Shown here: piece after piece, positions 15,838 to 24,294 of the stretch | Layout of the letters: the number at the start of each line of letters is the position of its first letter | How positions within the stretch are numbered: position 1 is the stretch's first letter | DNA from: an uncultured Marinobacter sp. | Lineage (GTDB): Bacteria; Pseudomonadota; Gammaproteobacteria; Pseudomonadales; Oleiphilaceae | Reading direction: 5' to 3' | DNA: 54,831 bases | Assembly: GCF_913055835.1 (NCBI RefSeq) | Contig: NZ_CAJXKQ010000030.1 | Location: 1-54,831 of the forward strand | Program-made: the position numbers and the translations under genes | Notes under the pieces: model-generated | Told to the model about the DNA's origin: nothing | The model's input: the letters and a program-made list of their open reading frames with translations, nothing else | Databases searched by the model: none

Positions 15838-16785
15838 ATGTCAGGAAAAACCGTAAACAGCGCCATCCTTCTGCTGGTGATCGGCAACGCCATGGCATTG
15901 ATCTCTGACGTATTCATCAAACTGCTTGAACCCGGCGCCCCGGTGTTCCAGTTTGCCTTCCTGCGCTGCCTGATTACCCTGGCCTTCCTTTTGCCACTGG
16001 CAAAACAACTGGACCGGAAAAACCTGTTCGCCGGCTTGAAAATCCACACCTTCCGGGCCCACGTTCACCTGGCTGGCATCCTGTGCATGGTGATCGCCCT
16101 GGGCAATCTGCCGCTGGCCACCGCCAACGCCGTCTTCTACGCAGCGCCCATCCTCGTGATGGTGCTCTCGGTGTTCCTGTTCCGGGAAAAACTCACGCCC
16201 CTGAGCGTCACCGCCGTGTTCAGCGGCTTTGCCGGCATCGTGCTTATCCTTCGGCCGGTGGAATTCAACTGGGCGGCCGTGGCCGCGCTTGCCTCTGCCT
16301 TTGCCCTGGCCATCAACGCCGTGCTGGTCCGGAAACTGCCAAAACAGCAGAGCACCGTCCACAAACTGTTCCTGAACTACCTGCTGATTCTGCCAGCGGC
16401 CGGGGCCCTGGCCTGGTGGGAAGGCGCCCAATGGGATTCAGGCATCCTGATCGGCGCCATGGGCTCTGCCCTGTTCATTCTGGGCTACAACATCACCGTC
16501 TTGCTGGCCTACCGCCAGGTGGATGCCAACCAGGTCACCAGTGCCGAATACACCGGTCTGATCTGGGCCGTCGCCATTGGCTGGATCTGGTTCGGAGAGG
16601 TGCCCGACCTGTGGTTCCTGGCCGGCAGCCTGATGATCGTGGTGCCCTTGCTGCTGATTGGCCTGCAGCATCGGCGCAAGGAACCGGCTAGAGGCTTCAA
16701 TCCGGCCCCGGAGCAACGGGCGGCTCCGGAACCGGGGTGGCCTGCTCAGCGCCGGGAAGAGTCAATGAGTACCGAAGTATCGTAA
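15838..16785 (+). CDS. EamA/DMT-family transporter
   Basis: 315-residue drug/metabolite-transporter superfamily protein with two EamA repeats and about ten hydrophobic helices (first repeat about residues 5-140, second about 150-285). The GNLPLATANAVFYAAPILVM segment is the typical end of the first repeat. Such proteins export small metabolites; the substrate is unknown. The ATG at 15838 follows TGAGGAG. The last 40 bases overlap tail-to-tail with the minus-strand gene at 16746-17210, and the predicted C-terminal tail after residue ~285 is hydrophilic. Foldback element A lies directly upstream in the same orientation. Confidence 0.85.
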   Translation: MSGKTVNSAILLLVIGNAMALISDVFIKLLEPGAPVFQFAFLRCLITLAFLLPLAKQLDRKNLFAGLKIHTFRAHVHLAGILCMVIALGNLPLATANAVFYAAPILVMVLSVFLFREKLTPLSVTAVFSGFAGIVLILRPVEFNWAAVAALASAFALAINAVLVRKLPKQQSTVHKLFLNYLLILPAAGALAWWEGAQWDSGILIGAMGSALFILGYNITVLLAYRQVDANQVTSAEYTGLIWAVAIGWIWFGEVPDLWFLAGSLMIVVPLLLIGLQHRRKEPARGFNPAPEQRAAPEPGWPAQRREESMSTEVS

Positions 16786-17210
16786 ATGATCCGGCCAATC
16801 CGGGCCTCTGGCGGCAGGCCATCGCCGTAACCCAGCTTGATGCGGTAATGGCCTGAAGGGTGGCGATGCCAGTCGCGTCGCCGGTCATGCCTGTCACGAT
16901 AGACATCCCGCTTGTGCTTCTTACCCCATTTGCGTTTATCGCCATGGTACCGATGACGATCATAGCGACCATGGTGCTTGCGGTCCCATTTATGCTGCTT
17001 GTAATGACGGGGCTTGTGATGGTGGCGTTTATAACGGTCGTCGCGGTAATGGGCCTGCAGGAACTTTTTCTGTTGGCCCGGAGGTAATGCACTTCCCCGC
17101 TCGTGGTGCTGTTGCCAGCCATGACCACGGCGGTCATCGTCGTCGGCCATCACCGGAGCGGACACCATCAGAAATGTCGTTACCAGACTTCCGATCAACA
17201 ATCGCTTCAT
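16746..17210 (-). CDS. His/Lys/Arg-rich small exported protein
   Basis: 154-residue protein with a clear signal peptide (MKRLLIGSLVTTFLMVSAPVMA, cleaved before DDDD at residue ~23). The mature part is extremely rich in His, Lys, Arg, Tyr and Asp, for example KRHHHKPRHYKQHKWDRKHH, and ends in the more ordinary stretch GDGLPPEARIGRIIYDTSVL. The composition suggests periplasmic metal or polyanion binding, but I do not recognise a characterised family; weak resemblance to RcnB-like proteins is possible. The 3' end overlaps the convergent eamA-type gene by 40 bases. Confidence 0.7.
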   Translation of the reverse strand: MKRLLIGSLVTTFLMVSAPVMADDDDRRGHGWQQHHERGSALPPGQQKKFLQAHYRDDRYKRHHHKPRHYKQHKWDRKHHGRYDRHRYHGDKRKWGKKHKRDVYRDRHDRRRDWHRHPSGHYRIKLGYGDGLPPEARIGRIIYDTSVLIDSSRR

Positions 17211-17361
17211 GATGATTCTCCCGTTCTGTTCAGAGACAGATCTCGCATCCGGGCCCAGTGCCGGATGCCTCTGAACCCAGATTATCGAACCGGGAGAGAA
17301 TGTCAGCGCCCCGAAGCGGGCTTTGCAGGATCTTTACGAAACGCCGTGCCTGCTTGACGTT

Positions 17362-17946
17362 CTAGTGTCCGTTCGTGTCGTTTTCGGAGGCAGACTTGAG
17401 GTGGGATTCAATGGCAAAGGTGTGTGGGCAGTCTGCACCAAGCGCCCGGAGCGATTCAGCGAGTCTCAGCAGATACTCGGCATTGGGACCGCTCGGGCCT
17501 GAGGCAGAGGCGATCTGGCGGGCAATATCGGCATCGGGGGCATGGCCGAGGAAGGCCTCGTTGTCTTCGGTGGCAATGTAAACCAGACCCTCGGCATGGC
17601 TGCCATCGTCGAACGTCAGCTTGGTGCTCAGGCGTAGATAACCGTTCTTTTCACGGACATCCAGGTGCTCGAAGACATTGGGCGAGACCCTGAAGGCCAT
17701 GCCTTTGCAGACAGCCTCCGGCTTCTCGATCAGGGTGACCACCCGGCCCGGCGACTCTGGCGTGCCCCGGTGATCGTGGGAACCCTGCCAGAACCGCCGC
17801 TCCCAGCCGCGAATCGACGCCGGGCGTTGCTCCAGGAAGGGAAAATCGACCTTGTAGATCAGGGAGCCATAACCAAACAGCCACACCGACTCGACGCCGG
17901 AGAAATCGTATCGTTTGCGATTGTGCTCAATGGTATTGGCAGACAT
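17362..17946 (-). CDS. ChaC-type gamma-glutamylcyclotransferase
   Basis: 194-residue member of the ChaC family, which cleaves glutathione to 5-oxoproline and Cys-Gly in the cytoplasm. The substrate-binding loop is VWLFGYGSLIYK (residues 21-32), then GWERRFWQGSHDHRGTPE and the catalytic glutamate in DVREKNGYLR. All hallmark motifs are intact and length is normal. It starts 36 bases after the MarC stop on the same strand, so the two may be co-transcribed. Confidence 0.88.
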   Translation of the reverse strand: MSANTIEHNRKRYDFSGVESVWLFGYGSLIYKVDFPFLEQRPASIRGWERRFWQGSHDHRGTPESPGRVVTLIEKPEAVCKGMAFRVSPNVFEHLDVREKNGYLRLSTKLTFDDGSHAEGLVYIATEDNEAFLGHAPDADIARQIASASGPSGPNAEYLLRLAESLRALGADCPHTFAIESHLKSASENDTNGH

Positions 17947-17982
17947 CAGACACCCTGCAGCAAAAACCTGTCCCGCGATACT

Positions 17983-18606
17983 CTAGGTGGAGGCAATGAA
18001 ACCCGCAATGCCCGTCAGCACAATTTCCGCCGCCATGGCCGAGAGAATCAGACCACTGATCTTGGACATGATGTTCAGGCCGGTCTTGCCCAGTACCTTC
18101 TCGAGGTAACCCGACAGGTGCAGCAACACCGCCAGGATAAGCAGGCTGGAAACCAGTCCCAGCAGCCCGCCGGCCACTTCGGAAACCCGGCTCAGCTCCG
18201 CACCGTAAACCATGATCGCACCAATGGTGGCCGGGCCAATCATCACCGGAATGGCCAGTGGCACAACGGCAATGTCATCGCGATCTTCATCCGGCAAACC
18301 GGTGGCGTGATTCCGAGTGCCACTGGTCACCAGGCTGATGGCGGTCAGGAACAGCAGACTACCGGCACCGATACGGAAAGAATTAAGAGTAATGCCGATA
18401 GCGCTGAACAGCAGCGGACCGGCAAAGAACAGGATCACGCCCATCAGAAAGGCCGAGACACAGGCACGTCGGATAATCGAGGTCTTCTCGGTTGCCGGCA
18501 GCCCGCGAGTCAGCGCCAGGAACATGGTCACCACGAAAAACGGCGCCAGCAGGAACAAAAAGCGAATGGTGCTGCTGACGTAGGTAGAGAAGAAGGTTTC
18601 AAGCAT
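17983..18606 (-). CDS. MarC-family integral membrane protein
   Basis: MarC/YchE-type inner-membrane protein with six predicted helices, about 207 residues from the ATG at 18606 (MLETFFSTYVSSTIRFLFLL). The longer frame from 18657 adds 17 residues without a family match. AIPVMIGPATIGAIMVYG is the most conserved segment. Function of the family is not established; the original link to multiple antibiotic resistance was not confirmed. Confidence 0.85.
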   Translation of the reverse strand: MLETFFSTYVSSTIRFLFLLAPFFVVTMFLALTRGLPATEKTSIIRRACVSAFLMGVILFFAGPLLFSAIGITLNSFRIGAGSLLFLTAISLVTSGTRNHATGLPDEDRDDIAVVPLAIPVMIGPATIGAIMVYGAELSRVSEVAGGLLGLVSSLLILAVLLHLSGYLEKVLGKTGLNIMSKISGLILSAMAAEIVLTGIAGFIAST

Positions 18607-18699
18607 TCCGGATATTCCAGCGGTCAATGAAAGCGGGTAAGCATAGCTTGCTACCACCTTTCCTGCCGTAAGGAAGTGGACGTATGACGACCCTTTGAA

Positions 18700-19704
18700 T
18701 CACACGGCCAGCGGCGTCACATAGCTGAAGCGCTTACGATACTGTTCCATTGTGCAGCCCACAGTACGCTTGAATAAACGCCGGAAAGAACTGGCATCCT
18801 CGTAGCCCACGCTCCAGATAATGCGGGCCGTTTGCTCGCGGCTGGATTCCAGTTTGTGTTTCGCGGCTTCAATGCGAAGGTGCTGGAGATACCCAATGGG
18901 CGTTTCCCCGGTAGCCTCCTTGAACCGGCGCTTGAAGGTGCGAGTGCCTAATCCGGCGACATCGGCCACATCATCAATGCTGATCGGGTCTGAGTAATGG
19001 TGTTCCAGCCAGGTTTGAGCCTTGCGGATGGGATCATCCTGGTGGGCTTTCCGGCTGTAGAAGGCCATATAGGGTGTCTGTTCCACTCGGCGCCCGTCCA
19101 GAACCAGCATCTTGCTGCAAGCCAGGGCGACCGAGGGAGAGGCAAAACGTTCCACCAGGTAAAGGCACAAATCCACAAACGCCGTCGCACCACCGGCACA
19201 GACAATCTGGCCGTTATCCACCAGCAGTTGATCTTCATCCAGTCGAATGTCCGGGTATCGGTCCCGAAACAATGGTGCTGCCCGCCAGTGTGTTGTGGCC
19301 ACCTGATCGTAGAGCAAACCGGCCTCGGCAAGCACAAAACTGCCAGTGCACACGCTCGCCACCACAGCACCCTGTTCAAAGGCTTCCCTCAGCCAGCCAA
19401 AAAGTGGTGTGGCGGGTGCCAGGGTTCGTTCCAGAAGCTCTGCATTGACCGCTGCTTCAACGGAGGAGCCAACCACAATCAAATCTGGCCGGAAGCTTTC
19501 ACGACACACCGTTGGTGTTACCAGAGCACCGCTGTAACCACGGACCGGCTGATTATCCACGGTCACCACCTGGCAGTTAAACAGGGGATCACTGTGAGCT
19601 CCTGGCACGCGGGCGCAATAGTTCGCCACAGTGAAGAAATCCATCACACCGTGCACGCCCGAAGCATGGCAGTTGGGCAAGGCAACGATTGCAACATTCA
19701 TCAT
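18700..19704 (-). CDS. GlxA-type transcriptional regulator (DJ-1/PfpI plus AraC HTH)
   Basis: Two-domain regulator. The N-terminal DJ-1/PfpI-like domain (about residues 1-185) contains the nucleophile-elbow cysteine in VASVCTGSFVLAEAGLL, and the C-terminal AraC-type HTH (about 220-320) has the segments DDVADVAGLGTRTFKRRFKE and GYEDASSFRRLFKRTVG. Members of this group (GbdR, ArgR/CdhR and others) control catabolism of nitrogen compounds. The double ATG at 19704/19701 with an AAAGGG ribosome-binding site is a better start than 19746. It is divergent from an alpha/beta hydrolase gene, which is its most likely target. Confidence 0.88.
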   Translation of the reverse strand: MMNVAIVALPNCHASGVHGVMDFFTVANYCARVPGAHSDPLFNCQVVTVDNQPVRGYSGALVTPTVCRESFRPDLIVVGSSVEAAVNAELLERTLAPATPLFGWLREAFEQGAVVASVCTGSFVLAEAGLLYDQVATTHWRAAPLFRDRYPDIRLDEDQLLVDNGQIVCAGGATAFVDLCLYLVERFASPSVALACSKMLVLDGRRVEQTPYMAFYSRKAHQDDPIRKAQTWLEHHYSDPISIDDVADVAGLGTRTFKRRFKEATGETPIGYLQHLRIEAAKHKLESSREQTARIIWSVGYEDASSFRRLFKRTVGCTMEQYRKRFSYVTPLAV

Positions 19705-19815
19705 GAGAAATGGCCCTTTCCGCACTTTATATGTCAAATATGACACTCCTGCTAACAGCCGGCAAGCCCTAACCTGAAACTGTCATCCACCACAGCACGA
19801 AGAAGGACTTTCTCC

Positions 19816-20712
19816 ATGACCTCACAACTGAATACACAGACAGTGATCCCACGCCACTCAAGCCAATCCGGGAAGCCCGCCACTCCGGGGCTTTCCGCGA
19901 CCCGCCTGGCGCTACAACTCTATGCCCGGGTATCGCCGCAAAAAGCCGGAAAACTGGTGAACCGTATGGCCTTCCGGCCCTCCCGTCTGCCTCTGCCAGT
20001 TCGCTACGAGCACTGGCTGGATAACACCGACAGCTATACCCAGCTTCAACATGGCACGCGAACCATTCCGGTTTATTCCTGGGGTGAAGGCCCCGTGATT
20101 CTCGGAGTCCATGGCTGGGGAGGCGCAGGTATTCAGTTCGGCGCCTGGATTGAACCGCTGGTTGAAGCCGGCTACCGGGTAGTTCTCTTCGATGCCCCGG
20201 CTCATGGCCGCGCGCAGGGGGATAGCACAGATTTGCTCGAGATGGCAGACGTGACTGCTCATGTGGCTGCCAGCGTGGGCGGAGTTCGAGGTGTGCTGGC
20301 ACATTCCCTGGGATGTATCGCAGTAGCGCGAGCTATCGCCAACGGGTTTGATACCGACTTCGTGGCTATGCTGGCACCGCCCGTCAGCCTGAAGGCCGTT
20401 ATGGTGAACCTTGGCAGACAGTTGGCGCTCAGTCCCGAAGTACTGACCGTTCACCTCGAACTCATGGAAGACCGGTTCGGCCCATCCATTTGGGAGAAGC
20501 TGAATCTTGAGACGCTTTGCCGCGGTCTGAACCAGCGTGGTCTGATCGTCATTGATGACGCCGACACGTCCATTTCACCGGAAGAGAGCCAACGCGTGGC
20601 CGAAACGTGGGATAAGGCAGATCTTCTGCGCACCAGTGGCCTTGGCCACCATCGGATTCTCTCAAGTCCCATGGTCGTGGAAACGGTGCTGACAAGTCTG
20701 GACCGGGGGTGA
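19816..20712 (+). CDS. Alpha/beta hydrolase
   Basis: 298-residue serine hydrolase with the alpha/beta fold. GVHGWGGAG forms the oxyanion region, Ser164 in AHSLGC is the nucleophile, and the late Asp (DDADTSIS) and His (GLGHHRIL) complete the triad. The region after the nucleophile (residues ~185-240) is a helical cap. Substrate unknown; lipase/esterase or haloalkane-type chemistry is possible. Divergent from the GlxA-type regulator. Confidence 0.85.
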   Translation: MTSQLNTQTVIPRHSSQSGKPATPGLSATRLALQLYARVSPQKAGKLVNRMAFRPSRLPLPVRYEHWLDNTDSYTQLQHGTRTIPVYSWGEGPVILGVHGWGGAGIQFGAWIEPLVEAGYRVVLFDAPAHGRAQGDSTDLLEMADVTAHVAASVGGVRGVLAHSLGCIAVARAIANGFDTDFVAMLAPPVSLKAVMVNLGRQLALSPEVLTVHLELMEDRFGPSIWEKLNLETLCRGLNQRGLIVIDDADTSISPEESQRVAETWDKADLLRTSGLGHHRILSSPMVVETVLTSLDRG

Positions 20713-20733
20713 TGCCGTGCCAGAAAGCCGCGG

Positions 20734-21690
20734 TCACCCGGGTGAGAGTTCTTCCAGGTAAGTTTCGCCATCGGCGTACAGTGAGGCGAACTCCTCCTCG
20801 GGCACCACGGTGACCGCAATTTCCGGTTCGTGGTCACCTCCGCCAAGCAGCACGCCGCGCATCGGAGTGATATCGGAAAAGTCCCTGCCCCAGCCGAGGG
20901 TGATGTGTTCCAGATCCGGCCGCAAGGCATTGGTGGGGTCCAGCTCCAGCCAGCCGAAGTCCGGTACGAATACGGCTACCCAGGCATGGGTGGCGTCGGC
21001 GCCGACCAGCCGCTCCTTGCCCTCCGGCGGATGGGTGAGGATATAACCGCTCATGTAACGGGCAGCCAGGCCCACCGAGCGCAGGCAGGCAATCATGATG
21101 TGCGAGAAATCCTGGCAAACCCCGCGACGGGCCTTGAACGCCTGTTCCACCGGGGTAAAGGTTTCCGTCGCCGTCGCATCAAACTTGAAGTCGCGGTGAA
21201 TCATCCGCATCAGGGCATCGGCCGCTTCCACCAGGGGCCGCCCCGGCAGAAAGGCTTCCCGGGCGTAGGCCGCATACTGGGAATCAATGGGCACATTGGT
21301 GGAGACAAACCGGAACGCCGTGGCCTGAAGATGGTCCGGCGGGAACTTCCTGTCGGCCCGGTACCTAAGGCTGTCGCGCACGGTTTCCCAGGGGACTTTT
21401 GCAGCGGATGCCGAGGGCTTCGGACGTTCACGAAGCTCCACCCAGAATTCGCTGATGATCTCCAGGTATTCGTGGTCGGCGGTGAAATGGATCTTGGTAA
21501 TCCGGTTGCCAAAACAGTCCAGGAAAGAACGTCTTGCCGACGGTTCCGGGGAGATCGCCAGGTGATGCTCAAGGTTCCGCTGCCAGGGCAACGACCGCGG
21601 CGTGAGCCTCAGCAGATGGTGGGACTCCCCCACCACCTGATCGTACTGGTACAGGGTCTCATGACGCACATGGTAACGGACAAATGTCAT
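20734..21690 (-). CDS. Transglutaminase-like protein of the alpha-E/ATP-grasp cluster
   Basis: 318-residue bacterial transglutaminase-like protein: N-terminal Bact_transglu_N domain (about 1-85) and a core with the triad Cys192 (RGVCQDFSH), His235 (DATHAWV) and Asp251 (LELDPTN). In this group the fold probably acts as a peptidase or amidase on peptide bonds rather than as a cross-linker. It has no signal peptide. Last gene of the six-gene operon, 10 bases after the ATP-grasp/alpha-E fusion stop. Confidence 0.9.
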   Translation of the reverse strand: MTFVRYHVRHETLYQYDQVVGESHHLLRLTPRSLPWQRNLEHHLAISPEPSARRSFLDCFGNRITKIHFTADHEYLEIISEFWVELRERPKPSASAAKVPWETVRDSLRYRADRKFPPDHLQATAFRFVSTNVPIDSQYAAYAREAFLPGRPLVEAADALMRMIHRDFKFDATATETFTPVEQAFKARRGVCQDFSHIMIACLRSVGLAARYMSGYILTHPPEGKERLVGADATHAWVAVFVPDFGWLELDPTNALRPDLEHITLGWGRDFSDITPMRGVLLGGGDHEPEIAVTVVPEEEFASLYADGETYLEELSPG

Positions 21691-21700
21691 GACAGGCGCC

Positions 21701-24205
21701 TCAATCCGGTTTCACAGGCCGGTCTGAATACCGGGTGTGAATAAAACACTGCCGCTGGATCTCATCAGACACACGATAGGCCTCGGACCGGATGTCACAC
21801 AACAGCTCTGCCAGGGCTTCACAGGCTTTGTCCGGGCGTTTGCGTTCAAACGGATGTAAATCAAGCGCCTGGAGCCGCTGCAGGGAGTCGTTCAGATCCG
21901 GCGGAAACAGCTGCCCGGTTTTCCGCCCCATCTCCGGCAGATCCTTCTGTAGCTGCCTCAGCTGGAACATCACGGAATGAGGGTTGCTCCCATCTATCAC
22001 CAGGGTATGGAGTACCCCCAGCAACTCCGGTGTCCGGCGGTAACGGGTGCGGTAGGTCACTTCCGAGTTGGCCACTTCCAGCAGCCACTCGAGCATGGCG
22101 TGGCGGCTGAACCGATCGCTGAACAACGGTACGCAGATCAGGGTACAGAGATTGGCAAGACGCTCCAGACGCCGGCCAATCACCAGGAATACCCAGCTGG
22201 CGTCCCGGGTGATGTCATCCATGGCGAAGCCGGCCAGGGAGATGCAATCCAGCAACACCAGATTCAATGCCCGGATCGATTGGTCCGGCGTTTTTGGTGG
22301 TGGCGCCAGAGGCTTGCCCACCCGATTGAGCGTGTGCCAGTTGTCGGAAGACAGCCGATCCCGGACCTGACTGGCATTGAAGAGCAACGCCTGGAGAATG
22401 GACGCAATTGAACCCGGAGAGGTCACATCACTGACCGCCTTGAGCAACATGTCTGGAAGCGGCTCCGGCACCGCGTCCTCTTCGGGTTCCGGCAGGGTGC
22501 CGAACTGCTCGGCTGCCTGCTGCAGCCCGAGCAGGGCTTCCTCACTGGCCTGGTCATGGCCCGACAGCCGGTTGAAAGCCGCCCGCAATAACCGGGCAGT
22601 CCCCTCAGCGCGCTCCGAATGCCGGCCCATCCAGAAAAGGTTCTCCCCTACCCGCGAGGGCGTGTCCCGTTCTCCGTCGAGCAGGTCCGAAACCTGCAAC
22701 CGTTTTTTGATCAGGGACTTGGAGGGTGCCGTATAACGAGCCTGCACCCAGGTATCCTTCGACAATCCGCCCCGTTGCATGGAGATAACCTCCACACCCT
22801 CGTCCATGGCCACCCGGGTCAGGCCCCCGGGCATTACCCGCCAGCCCGAGGGCGTAGCCGCCGCGAATAGCCGCAGACCGATGGAACGGGTTGCCAGCGG
22901 CTGGTCCGGGTCCCCCTTCCAGACCGGCGCCTGCGACAGGTGGACGAGCTCCTGCCCGACGAAGGCATGGGGATGGGCGTGCATCTTCTTGATCAGGGCG
23001 TCGCGCTCTGCACCTTTCACCTGATAACCGAACACCGGCTCCATTCGCATGCTCGCGAAGGCAGGCTTGATAACCAGCTCATCCAGGTGCTCGATGACAT
23101 AGTCCAGGGCCGGTTTCTCACCACACCACCAGGACGCCACCGACGGCATAGCCAGGGGGGAGCCCAGCAATTTCTTGGAGATCTCGGGCAAAAAGCCGAA
23201 TAACGCGGCACTCTCCAGAACGCCTGATCCCAGGGCATTGGCCATCAGCACCTTGCCTGCCCGCACTGCCCCAAGAAGCCCGGGAATCCCCAGCACAGAA
23301 TCGGCGCGAAGCTCCAACGGATCACAGAAGCCATCGTCCAACCGGCGATAAATGGCGTGTACCCGCCGCAGGCCCTGAAGTGTTTTCAGGTAGACGGTGT
23401 CGTCACGCACGGTCAGATCCTGACCTTCAACCAGCGGCAGGCCCAGGTAACGGGCCAGGAATACATGTTCGAAATAGGTTTCGTTGAACCGGCCGGGGGT
23501 CAACAGCACGCAAAGCGGCGATTCGGTTCCCGCCGGCGACATGTTCGCCAGGCTGTTCTGGAAGCCCTGGAAGAACTCCGACAGGTTGGTTACCGGCAGG
23601 TTGTGGAAGGGCGCCGGAAAAGCCCGGGAAATCACCAGCCGGTTCTGCAGGGCGTAGCCCGCTCCCGAAGGCGCCTGGGTCCGGTCCGCCATCACCCACC
23701 AGCCGCCATCCGGCGCCCGAGCCAGATCCACGGCGTACAGATGCAGGAAACGGCCCCCGGCCGGTTGAATGCCCTGGCAGGGCCACTGGAAACCCGCCTG
23801 GCCATAGACCAGGGCCGGCGGCATCAGACCTTCTTTTAACAGCGATTGCTCGCCGTAAAGATCGGCCAGAACGCTGTCCAGAAGCTCCGCACGCTGGGCG
23901 ACGGCTTTCGATAGCCATTGCCACTCGTCGGCGCCCAGAACCAGCGGCAGCAGATCCACTTCCCAGGGCCGGGTATCGCCGCGAGGATCCTCGTAGACGT
24001 TGTAAGTTACCCCGTCTTCGGCGATGGCATTGGAAACGGCCTGGGCCCTGAGGTTGAGGCCGGCCACTGACTCAAGGTTCAGCTGCTGCAACAATGGCCG
24101 CCAGTGCGACTGCGGCCCGGAACCCATGGAGCCAAGCTCATCAAACCGATCCGGTACCGGGTGGTACTGGCGGAGGATGTCAGTTACTGCGCGCTGCTTC
24201 GCCAC
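21701..24205 (-). CDS. Circularly permuted ATP-grasp protein fused to an alpha-E domain
   Basis: 834-residue fusion. Residues ~70-480 are a type-2 circularly permuted ATP-grasp domain (LTPGRFNETYFEHVFLARYL, RVHAIYRRLDDGFCDPLELR, ELVIKPAF and GGLSKDTWV are landmark segments). Residues ~515-830 are an alpha-helical alpha-E domain that opens with SRVGENLFWMGRHSERAEG. The ATP-grasp fold forms amide bonds using ATP; the alpha-E domain is of unknown role and is found almost only with this ATP-grasp type. In this operon the same two domains also occur as separate genes (28588-30048 and 27648-28586), indicating an ancient duplication with fusion. Cytoplasmic by sequence. Confidence 0.92.
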   Translation of the reverse strand: MAKQRAVTDILRQYHPVPDRFDELGSMGSGPQSHWRPLLQQLNLESVAGLNLRAQAVSNAIAEDGVTYNVYEDPRGDTRPWEVDLLPLVLGADEWQWLSKAVAQRAELLDSVLADLYGEQSLLKEGLMPPALVYGQAGFQWPCQGIQPAGGRFLHLYAVDLARAPDGGWWVMADRTQAPSGAGYALQNRLVISRAFPAPFHNLPVTNLSEFFQGFQNSLANMSPAGTESPLCVLLTPGRFNETYFEHVFLARYLGLPLVEGQDLTVRDDTVYLKTLQGLRRVHAIYRRLDDGFCDPLELRADSVLGIPGLLGAVRAGKVLMANALGSGVLESAALFGFLPEISKKLLGSPLAMPSVASWWCGEKPALDYVIEHLDELVIKPAFASMRMEPVFGYQVKGAERDALIKKMHAHPHAFVGQELVHLSQAPVWKGDPDQPLATRSIGLRLFAAATPSGWRVMPGGLTRVAMDEGVEVISMQRGGLSKDTWVQARYTAPSKSLIKKRLQVSDLLDGERDTPSRVGENLFWMGRHSERAEGTARLLRAAFNRLSGHDQASEEALLGLQQAAEQFGTLPEPEEDAVPEPLPDMLLKAVSDVTSPGSIASILQALLFNASQVRDRLSSDNWHTLNRVGKPLAPPPKTPDQSIRALNLVLLDCISLAGFAMDDITRDASWVFLVIGRRLERLANLCTLICVPLFSDRFSRHAMLEWLLEVANSEVTYRTRYRRTPELLGVLHTLVIDGSNPHSVMFQLRQLQKDLPEMGRKTGQLFPPDLNDSLQRLQALDLHPFERKRPDKACEALAELLCDIRSEAYRVSDEIQRQCFIHTRYSDRPVKPD

Positions 24206-24294
24206 CTTGAATTCAGGCTCCGTTAGTCAGTGAGCTGGAAGCATAGCCGCTTTGCAGTCTCCTGAGCCAGTATCAAACGGTAAGTTCCCGCATG

